Shown here in pieces: positions 55,342-64,000 of a stretch of 64,000 nt of DNA. Each line of letters begins with the position of its first letter. Position 1 is the stretch's first letter. The notes beneath the pieces were generated by a model. That model was given only the letters and a program-made list of their open reading frames with translations, had not been told where the DNA came from and ran no database searches. Position numbers and translations under genes: made by a program. This DNA comes from Panopea generosa (lineage: Eukaryota > Mollusca > Bivalvia > Adapedonta > Hiatellidae), in the NCBI GenBank assembly GCA_029582155.1, contig CM055902.1, positions 19,045,248 to 19,109,247 on the forward strand, given 5' to 3'.

Positions 55342-57068
55342 TGCTTCTTACTATTATTCTGATGAATGAAAGGGTCTACTGTAAATGGATTTAATTAATA
55401 TTTAATATTTCGTGTGTTCTTTATAATTATAAAATATAGAGCAAGTTTGATATGTGTTGTGGTTAAGCATAGTGGGGGCATCCGTGTCCTTTGAGCACAT
55501 TTCTTGTTAAAGTATATATTTAGACCTGACTGGTGACCTTACCTGAATGATATGAGGTAGACTGTCTGCAAAAATCTGAACAAAAGATAAATGCTCTGCA
55601 ACAATATATCTTTAAATGTTTAATATAGAAAGATGAAAATTCCCTTAGATGATTGTATGTACATTTTTGCATTGATTGATAGTCGGGCATATCAATACAG
55701 ACTAATTATGGTTGGCCTAGATAACTGTTTTACTTATTAATGGCATAGCGGTGGTTGCTCCATCAGTTAAGCTGCAGTAATTGATGTACGGTAATCTAAT
55801 TGTCGTTACAGTTATTAGTTAAACAACAACTTTACATTGAATGGCTTCTAATGCGAAAACTACTTAGCAGTAATCAGGGGAGAGGTAGTTTTACAAGTAG
55901 TAGTAAAGCATCGGCATGCACAAAACCCAACTCCTTTTTTTAAACAAATGTTTTGCCATACGTTCTGTTCAACTTCCTACCTGTTTTGCAAATCCAGTCG
56001 TATAAAAAATAAATTATCTTGCATATTTTTATCGCACGCGCTAAAAAGTAATCAATGGGATTCAAGGGAACTTGTATTTGTCGTTTGTGGCGCCTAAATT
56101 ACATTTGTGAGAGTTATGATTATTAATGAAGTTCGCTTTCAGAAATATTTATATGTTTTTTTTTATATTTTCGAAGTGTCATGCGTCAAAGTACTTGGCA
56201 TAAATGTGAAGTGCAGTTGTAAGACATGCTGTTTTCCAGCATGTCTCTGCAGTAGTATAGCATTTTTGGTGGTGGGTGGCATTTATTGCTTATCTCCAAC
56301 AGAGTGTGATTTCCATAAAACTGATAAAATGGTTGTTACACGATGAGCTGTCGTTGAGCTGTAATCAAGGATGTCTATAACATTCTTCAATGTACTGTCT
56401 TTCACCAGGGTGCCGCATCAACAGCATATGTTATTTTACAGTGACCTGTGTGTGGTATGGGGTGAGAATATGTTTAAAGTCGCATCGTTTTATGTATACA
56501 ATTGATGCAGAGTGGGAGGGAGATAGCCTGATACGATAAGCCAACCTTAAAGGATTGGATGAGTGACATTTATTAATATTTCATTTGTGATATTTCATTT
56601 TGCTTTCCATAATTTCTTGGGAGAGTGAAATATGAAATTGTCAAAATTAATGGTTCTGAGGGAACCTCTGTAGATAGTGGCATGTTAATTTTATTATAAC
56701 TTTTTAACAAATATTGGTCCAATAAGCACCTACTTGTGAATTTTCTAAATCTTCTGCTCAATTCAATCCAGGAATGTCAGTCACACTGCCTCTATATGAG
56801 TGCCTCTATGTTGCTAGATATTTTATCTTCTGATATTCAATTCTGATTCTGCTTTATGCTCTCTAAGTAAAAAGTATTGGCATTGAACGTTTAATGTCAA
56901 TTTAACAAATTACAACAAATATAGAAAAAATATTATGATGCTTGTGAAACTTGATGGCATTCATTTGATATACATTTTACTCCATTTAATTCTGCTTCAG
57001 AAATATGTCGGACGTAATCAATAATCAATACTCTTTCCAGTGCCACCATTTTCCTTAGAGCAGCTGCA

Positions 57069-57275
57069 CGTGGAGCATGTGGTCCAGTGATAGAGCATTG
57101 AACCCATTATCGGAGGGTCATGGGTTCGATCCTCCATCACATGGCTGTGTGTGGTGTCCTTGAACAAGACACCTTTTCTGCATATACTAAGTACTGGTTC
57201 GACACAGGAAGACTTTGAGCGTGATTTGTCTAAGTTGTAAGAACTTGTTTCACAATCGAAGTAAAATAAATAAGT
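57069..57275 (+). mobile_element. tRNA-derived SINE, family E (best copy)
   Basis: A box GTGGTCCAGTGATAGAGC, B box ATGGGTTCGATCC (matching the GGTTCGANTCC-type consensus), body GAAGACTTTGAGCGTGATTT and tail GAAGTAAAATAAATAAG. Confidence 0.85.
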
Positions 57276-57654
57276 TTAAACTTTCCTTGGACAAGCTGAC
57301 AATGTCTTAGTAATGATTACATTGTATTTAATAAAATAGCATGTGTCCAGCGGGTGGGGTGTCAGGTCAACTGGTCGCCATTAACATATACAATAATGGT
57401 GTGTTTTTATATAATGTCATGTTATAACTTTTGTACTTAATGGTGAAATCGAGTATACCCATGATGTTGCGATCATTGTTCATAACAGATAAATGATTGG
57501 TTTATGTTTGAAAAAAAACAACATCAGTTGTGATTTGTACACTTAATTAATAGTTTGAAATAAGTTTTTGTTTCTTATAAATAATATTTCAAATCTCCCA
57601 ATATCATCTTGAATCTGATATCATCAGTTGTGATACAAAATGTATATAATCTAT

Positions 57655-57775
57655 AGCCTGTATCCAGTTTTGTTTTTGAGGAAAGACCTCAGATAAATCT
57701 GAATAGAATCCTCAACATTCCGCAAGTAACTCCAGGCAAACTTTCTGACATACATACAGTTTTTAGACTGCAGGA
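57655..57775 (-). mobile_element. SINE family D fragment
   Basis: Body portion on minus: TATCCAGTTTTG, GACCTCAGATAAATCTGAAT and CGCAAGTAAC. Confidence 0.6.
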
Positions 57776-58099
57776 AAGCCCTCTAAAAGATATAAATAAT
57801 TCCTACACTATGTCCTTATACTGAATGTGTGCTGACTAATTACTGATATGCTGATATGCCGTTGGTATAATTACTCTTGTAATAATTGCAGGTATTGATA
57901 ATATAGCGAAGGGCTTAACAGTTGTTTTGTGATAACTTGTTTTATAAATTTATACATATATTAGTATAATGTGATAAAAATGATAAAGATTTTTGTAGCA
58001 TGCTTATTTGTGGTATTGGCGGGGCGTGGCGCGGGTATTATGCACGTAATAAGCTCGTCATTATTATAATTACATAATAGCTAATTATCTTATATTAAT

Positions 58100-58500
58100 T
58101 GATTTTGTGTGTACGGTATAATTGTATATATATGTTGTAGTATTACTATTAATGCATTTGTATAATTATACAGTATAATTCTATATACATTGTATAATTA
58201 TGTACATATTGTAGTATTTATACATTTGTGTTACTATACAGTATAATTCTATATACATTGTATAATTATGTATATATTGTAGTATTTATACATTTGTGTT
58301 ACTATACTTGTATAATAATATATATATATATATTGTAGTAATTATACATTTGTATTGCTATACAGTATAATTCTATATACATTGTATAGTTACGTATATA
58401 CTGTGTAATTCTATATATATTGTATAATTATGTATACGTTGTAGTATATAACTATTAATACATTTGTATAATTATACCATATAATTATAAATACATCTTA
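58100..58500 (+). repeat. AT-rich tandem repeat of about 75 bp
   Basis: TACAGTATAATTCTATATAC + ATTGTATAATTATGTATATA and ATTTATACATTTGTGTTACT recur four to five times. Confidence 0.8.
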
Positions 58501-58515
58501 TAATTGTATATACTG

Positions 58516-58748
58516 TGGGGTCCTCCATGGCCGAGTGGTCTAAGATGCCGTCTCGAGATCACTTGCTTCTCACCGCTTAGGTCGTAGGTTTGAGTCCCAC
58601 TTGCTCCAAAAACTTTATTTGAGAAAGTTTGCCACTTTACTTGCAGAAGGAAGGTGGTTCTACTCAGTCTGACTCAGTCTGAGGTCTCCTTCCACCAGTA
58701 AAAACTGGACATGCCATATCCTGAAATGTGTTGAAAATGGCCGTATTA
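58516..58748 (+). mobile_element. tRNA-derived SINE, family D (best copy)
   Basis: Head TCCTCCATGGCCGAGTGGTC matches a type II tRNA A box exactly, and GTAGGTTTGAGTCCCAC is the B box. Body AAGGTGGTTCTACTCAGTCT, then GTAAAAACTGGACATGCCAT and a 3' end GTTGAAAATGGCC. Confidence 0.88.
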
Positions 58749-58872
58749 TATAATTTTTTAATTATTACTTAATGTTACAGTATGTATAATTATATATACC
58801 ATTTGATTGGTATTAATCAGAAAAAGTCATCATATTTGTGCATTAAAACGAAAAAGATATATTGAGAGAGAT

Positions 58873-59160
58873 GTTATTTGTGAATAACCAAGACATAAAT
58901 GTACAGACCAGACTACGGCAAGTGCGCCTACCTACAATGCTAACCATAGATACAATATCAAGGCCTCTGCCAAACCAATAAATTTGGTGTCAACCATGAC
59001 TTATATACTATGGAATAACATGTAACACATCTGGACAGGGTGGACAAATTTACATACATGAAGTGATAGCTTTATATGAGTAGGATCCAGTTAAGGATTC
59101 ATGACTACTCACATGCTGTATAAAGGACAGATTTATAAACCCGTTGGATCATATAGATAT
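58873..59160 (-). repeat. 286-bp dispersed repeat, copy 2 (inverted)
   Basis: Inverted, about 97% identical to 27136-27421, so the pair is young compared with other repeats here. Flanked by AT-rich sequence. Confidence 0.85.
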
Positions 59161-59179
59161 ATGCAAAGAACTATAAAGA

Positions 59180-59638
59180 TTAACAAGAGTATGGCTTTAA
59201 GCTTTTGCAAGATAATTGTTTAAGATATCCAATGCAAGTGACATACCATTTCTGATGTTCAAACACTGTTTGAGTGCCCCTGTACCTAAATGGCCTTTGG
59301 TGAAGCCTGCAGATACTGTTAATCTTTGAGGAGGTCCCCAAATACCAGTCAGGAGGTCCAATTAAGTATACATGGTTAAATTTTTTTACTGAAAAATATG
59401 TTGTTTTTTTTATCATGGTATACGATAATCTCTTGGGGTGGGGTAGGGGGGTGTGGAGAAGATAGAAAATGATACTGTTTACAATGGAATATTCAATATT
59501 ACAACAAGAAAGTACTGCAAAGGGTAATTGATCTACGTCACTAAGTGCTGCAAAGATTTGGCGATGTCCAACCTTAAAGTCACTAGTATTGTATGAAGTT
59601 GTAGCTGTAACGTGACATGGAAAATAGATCAAATGCAT
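59180..59638 (-). other. Unrecognised 152-codon open stretch
   Basis: Long for this AT content, but no domain is recognised. The string TCAGGAGGTCC occurs at 59350 and again at 60040 on plus, which hints that it is part of a repeat. Not called as a gene. Confidence 0.15.
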
Positions 59639-61066
59639 TTATTTTTTTTAGTAAGATGCGACAATTATTAATTTTTGCACTGATAATTATAATAGATAAG
59701 ATGGCTAGTTTTGCCATTAGGCTTAATTAAATTAATTGAAAGATTATCATCCCTGCCCGCCACTAATTTTCATGCCATCCCAACCTTTTTTATTTTCATA
59801 AAAAAAAACATTAAAAAATTTTAAAAAGAAAAAAAAAAAAAAAATCCTCCCACCCTCCCCATTTTTAATTTTTTTTTTATGATAATCTAGCAATTAATTT
59901 ATAATGGCCTTACTGAAACTTTAAAACAATAAAATAAGAAAATGACATCTGAATGCTAAAATTGTATCAAAAGGTATTCCAGGTCTTTGCATAATAACTG
60001 GTCTAGTTTTGTGTTTATCAGGACTTTTCGTGTTTGTGTCAGGAGGTCCGATTTTACATTTTTACATTTTACACAGAGCTAAAACTGTATAATACAATGT
60101 ATACACTGTACTTCACTCAAGTATCAAATTTGAAGGTTTAAAGACTGTGCAAACTCAACGTCATATTATAATGGCATGCTTTAGGTGTCGTCGTATTATA
60201 ATGGCATGGTTTGAGTGTCGGTAAAATCAAAACAAATACTAGCTGTGATATTCGATTCTCTATCTAAACCTTCTGTAGTTTTATTTATGTTTGATTAATT
60301 ATCGGAAACTAAAAAACAAGGACACCCTAATGTGTATTTGAACTATTTACCAACTGCCGTTTGTGGTTTTACGGTCAGGCTAAGTGCAGGTATAGTATTT
60401 ACATAATTTGACACTACAAGGTAAAGTAGTATGTGTTTTCAGTGTTCTGCTGGAGTAGGTCCTGTATATCTATCTCAGGATTAGTGCCAAGTTTTCAGTC
60501 CCCCCCCCTCCCCCCCCTCTCAGGGTGCATAGTCTAATTATGGCGGCAGGATAAGTTTGTCGTCTGCTCCCATTGTTCGGTACCATTGAGCAGAATTTAA
60601 GATCAAATTATCCCTGTGAAAGGGTTAAAGCAGTTTTCAGTTACAATTTCATTGTAGCGATAGAGAACAGATTAAAGGGGACAATTGGCATTTTAATGGT
60701 AACTTAAACTGGAGTTTCACAATTAAAAAATTAGTTCACAGAGATACTAATCTGCTTGACAAAACTGGTTAAAGAAAAAAATTTGATCATATATATTATA
60801 TACTTACTGTGACGCCTAAATATGTTTTTAATAATTTTACTTTAATTCATAACATGATATTGTACCACTTAACTAAAATGAGTCACACTCTATGGCTTAA
60901 ATCGCAAACATGATAATAGGATATAGGATTATGATTTGGGAACCATCCGAGCCAGGGTGGTGGGTGCAGTACCTGCCAGCGACCTTTCCGATAATGATAC
61001 CAGCGCTTATACATGACTGTACATTGTATATTATGTAACTAACTGAATGTTAATATACGACGTTAT

Positions 61067-61235
61067 GTCTCATTATTATTCATCTCTCACCGCTGATTCA
61101 AGTGGGAAAGTTATTAGTTATTTGTAGAGATGGGGTATGCTCGAGTACTGGTTAACCTTCTAGGATCCCAGGTAACAGTGGTTAGGTTAACAGATCGTCT
61201 TAGCCCTTGATGACATAAAAATGATCAAAGTTATT
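61067..61235 (+). mobile_element. SINE family C, 5'-truncated
   Basis: Body CACCGCTGATTCAAGTGGGA and tail GATGACATAAAAATGATCAA; no tRNA-like head seen. Confidence 0.78.
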
Positions 61236-61295
61236 CTTAATTTAAGATATTCAACGAATGATCCTTATCAGATGTATCATCCCAACCTTATATAT

Positions 61296-61600
61296 TATTA
61301 TGCTCCACCAAAGGGGGGAAGCATGTAGTCGCGGCTTCGTGCGTGCGTGCGTGCGTCCCCAAGTTCTTGTCTGGGCTATTTGAGTATGTGACCAATTTCT
61401 TGTCCGCGCTATTTCTCTACATCCTCAGGTTGGAATTTTATGAAACTTGCTAGGATGCATCAAAATGATCTATTTTAAAGTATGTTATATAATGTTTTAT
61501 ATCACGAAATAAAAAATAATGTATTGACTTCGCTTTAGAAACTCTCACAGTTAATTCCCCTGTTCAATATCATTACCATATGGTACAGAGTCAAACACTC
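61296..61600. repeat. Dispersed repeat with GTGC microsatellite
   Basis: ATGCTCCACCAAAGGGGGGA, then (GTGC)n near 61338-61357, then TGGAATTTTATGAAACTTGC. A tail of this kind recurs in bivalve genomes; family not named. Confidence 0.4.
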
Positions 61601-61689
61601 ACTTGGCAGAACACCCATCGGTTCCACCGATATTTTCTTGTTAGGGGCTGTTTTAGTTCAAATTCATGTATATGTGCATAATACATGTT

Positions 61690-61825
61690 TATTAAGGGTG
61701 GAGGTTGTGGGTTCAAGCCCTGCTCAGTTTAAAACCTTTTGATAAGAAGGTTTGTTAGTTACTTGTGAAAAGGACGATGCATGGTTGTACTCCACTATTA
61801 AAACTGGATTCAGTATATATAATTT
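61690..61825 (+). mobile_element. SINE family D, 5'-truncated
   Basis: Starts at the B box (GTGGGTTCAAGCCC) and keeps AGTTACTTGTGAAAAGGACG and ATTAAAACTGGATTC. Confidence 0.6.
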
Positions 61826-62149
61826 AACATGTAATGTTTTGATAGTGGTGTTTTAACCCAATTTTATTCTAAAAGTCGCATCTGAGAGGTCATGATTGGT
61901 TCCTATAAACCAAAGATTTGGAAAATACATGTTGACATATGTTGTTAGTTGGTGGCCAGGGAGATAGAGAATTCTGAAAAATAGTTAAAAAAGTTTTCTC
62001 ACTTGGCACTCCATTTAGAGGTCAGTTTCGGGAGTATTTGTTGCTGAGTGTGGTGGGGGTATGATGTATGTTCCAGTCTGTAATATGTCTGAAGCAGAGG
62101 CTGGTCCCTCCTGGCTGATAGGGTCTAAAAGTACCATCAAACCATCACT

Positions 62150-62460
62150 TACTTCTCGACACTGTGCTTCTTGTGGCTTCAAGCCTGGCTCGGTCAAAAG
62201 GCTTGGTGAGAAAATTTGCCTGTTACATTTACATGTATATATTTTGTTATTACTCACATTTGATAACATGTATATAATAGAGGACCACAGGGAAGATTGA
62301 AGATTGTTCCAACTGTGTTTCCTTTTTAAGTAAAGACTTGGTGTTAAAGAAGGTGGTAATCTACTTTGATTCATTCTGAGGTCCTTCCCTACCAATAAAA
62401 CTAAAAGCAGACGCAAAGGTGATATTAATGAAATATTGTTGAAAATGATGCCATATACAA
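62150..62460 (+). mobile_element. SINE family D, decayed with internal insertion
   Basis: B-box-like GGCTTCAAGCCTGG and a 3' part ATTCTGAGGTCCTTCCC with ACCAATAAAACT. About 80 bp of unrelated sequence lies inside. Long open stretches on both strands here come from the repeat. Confidence 0.58.
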
Positions 62461-63765
62461 AAATCCTAAAAATGATTTGCTCTAAAACCATGTACTACGG
62501 CATGCTTAGCATTCTGGAAAAGATAATACTTTTTTTTATCCGAAAAATTGAGAGATTTCAACTTGAAATCTTCAAAAATATAGCCAGGAAGACATAAATA
62601 CGGCTTTCATGGAGTGATAAGTTGTCGGCTGGGAACAAATTTAATTTTTCTCCCATGTTCTGCTCTGTCAGTCTTGTTGAAAATTGATATTTTTTGTCAG
62701 CTTTGATCTTAGGAGCTTTTTCATATTTTCTTCTTTATGCCAAATGTGTTATAATTAATGACAAGCAGGAGATCTGAAGGTTTTTTTTTGTGTATATATT
62801 AGTGATAGGTGAATTGTTTACAAGTATTCGAAAGGTTGTTATCTTTGACTTCATTTGAAGTTCGCAATAAATACATAATTGACCATAAAAAGGCGTTAAT
62901 TTGTTACAAGTCCTCGAGATCACTAGTTTTACTGCTACGTAACCTCAAAATTATAATCTTTCAGCAACAAAAAAAAGGGTATGTATTGATGTTAGCTAAA
63001 TGTTAAATCTGCCCGGCTGTAATGCTGTGTTTGTTTAGACATACTTTAATAATATACGTATTTTGCATATGCACAAAGCTATAAATAAAACCTGTATAGC
63101 AGTTTGCCTGACAATTGACAAATGTTTTATTGGATGGCTATTAAATCCTGAATAACAATCTCGTGTGAGTTGCGAGAATGCGGATCAAGTTAGGAGAATG
63201 CAGATTTTATAACTTTTAAGATAATTATGGTCAATTGAATTGAATGCGGTAAACCGCCATTATTGCTAAATACAATGTAAGATGTACAATGCATTATAAT
63301 GTGGCGTGCAGTTTTATTAGTAGATGTAATGTATATGCATACGAATAATATTTAATGTGAATATTTTGTATTAGGAACCTTGAACCAGTATTCACAAGAA
63401 TGCTAGAACCCCCCCCCCCCAATATTTTACTCTCTCAGTAGGTTGCATGCTTTCGCCCCCATAATTGAAATGCTCATATATCACATATCTCCTACACTTG
63501 ACCTGAAAATCTGTGGCCGAAAATGAACATAATTATTATGCATCTCCCGTTAAAATTACCAAAGATCACGCCACCAATTACATTAAAATTGTATCTACCA
63601 GTTGTTTACTGAGACAACTTACATGTTCATTGAAGAATCTCAAACAGATATATATATACCGGTATATATATTTATATATACATTGCAAGCTGTTTTCATT
63701 CGTCACAAAACAATACATTGTTCTAACAGCATGTTAACTTTTTATTTGTTTTCTTCTGCTTGCAG

Positions 63766-63903
63766 TATGTAGTGGAGATGACAGTGAGTGTGTTTGTCCG
63801 ACATTGAACAAATTTTCCTGCGGTAACTGTGTATGTATCCCACAATCCCTGGTTTGTGATGGACAACCAGATTGCGAAAACGGCAAGGATGAGGAGGGGT
63901 GTG
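63766..63903 (+). CDS. LDL-receptor class A domain exon (internal, gene continues past window)
   Basis: 138-nt exon with 46 codons, phase 1 at both ends, acceptor TTCTGCTTGCAG and donor GTAAGT. The translation contains CPTLNKFSC, then CIPQSLVCDGQPDC and ENGKDEEGC, the LDLa pattern with C-x-F-x-C, CIP, CDG--DC and a DE--C end. The acidic residues that bind calcium in this fold (CDG, DC, KDE) are kept. There are nine cysteines, three more than the usual six; two lie in the leader VCSGDDSEC and one in GNCVC. Symmetric phase-1 exons are typical of shuffled extracellular LDLa modules. Confidence is high for the domain, lower for which protein it belongs to. Confidence 0.93.
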
Positions 63904-64000
63904 GTAAGTAGTGACTTCACTATTTCTGGATAACATAATCATGATAATCCATGACATAATCATGATAATCTATGACAGAATCATGGTAATCTAAAGATTC

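Larger units (their letters stand above)
38326..63765 (+). other. Proposed intron 1 of the LDLa gene, 25.4 kb
   Basis: Begins GTAAGA and ends CTTGCAG. It holds the dispersed and tandem repeats listed separately. I found no further exon with both convincing borders and a recognisable domain. Stretches where I see nothing beyond AT-rich sequence are 38326-39110, 41000-42500, 45860-47130 (apart from a GGCC hairpin near 45975), 47540-48690, 50640-51380, 51580-53180, 54750-57060, 59650-61060 and 62480-63765. Confidence 0.5.

Noticed and set aside
62015..62491. 158-codon minus-strand frame
   Set aside because: It is largely a family D SINE in reverse; no domain or splice sites.

Overview
The window looks like nuclear DNA of an invertebrate animal, most likely a bivalve mollusc. 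It is AT-rich, has long introns with GT-AG borders, many tRNA-derived SINEs, MITEs, minisatellites, and a repeat with GCTCACCTG ends and 160-bp-class internal repeats of a kind common in bivalves. The organism call is inference from repeat types and gene structure; no database was searched. No prokaryotic, organellar or viral gene was seen.

Two genes are supported and they are divergent. On the minus strand, nine exons between 3120 and 37323 join into one uninterrupted 352-codon reading frame. I recognise it as an orthologue of CSTPP1 (C11orf49), the centriolar-satellite regulator of the tubulin polyglutamylase complex. Every intron is GT-AG and every phase matches. On the plus strand, a signal-peptide exon (38280-38325) and an LDL-receptor class A exon (63766-63903) have matching phase-1 borders, so they are proposed as the first two exons of a secreted or membrane protein that runs off the right edge. 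The 956 bp between the two start codons is a candidate shared promoter with a near-consensus RFX X-box.

Layout: 1-3119 is flank beyond the CSTPP1 stop, with a foldback element, a TA-flanked MITE and SINEs. 3120-37323 is CSTPP1; its introns 7 and 8 (3361-25810) carry eight separate minisatellites, among them a 3.6-kb array of about 80 units of 44 bp and a 1.7-kb 28-bp array split by a hAT-type element with a perfect 8-bp target duplication. 25811-37323 holds the other exons, with a SINE cluster around exon 6. 37324-38279 is the divergent promoter. 38326-63765 is the proposed first intron of the LDLa gene, with more minisatellites, SINEs, a decayed Tc1-like transposase, a local tandem duplication and a 288-bp repeat about 97% identical to one inside CSTPP1.

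The two genes have no evident shared pathway. What stands out is the size and variety of tandem arrays inside an otherwise compact, conserved cilium/microtubule gene (1059 coding bases spread over 34 kb) and the number of transposable elements still readable.
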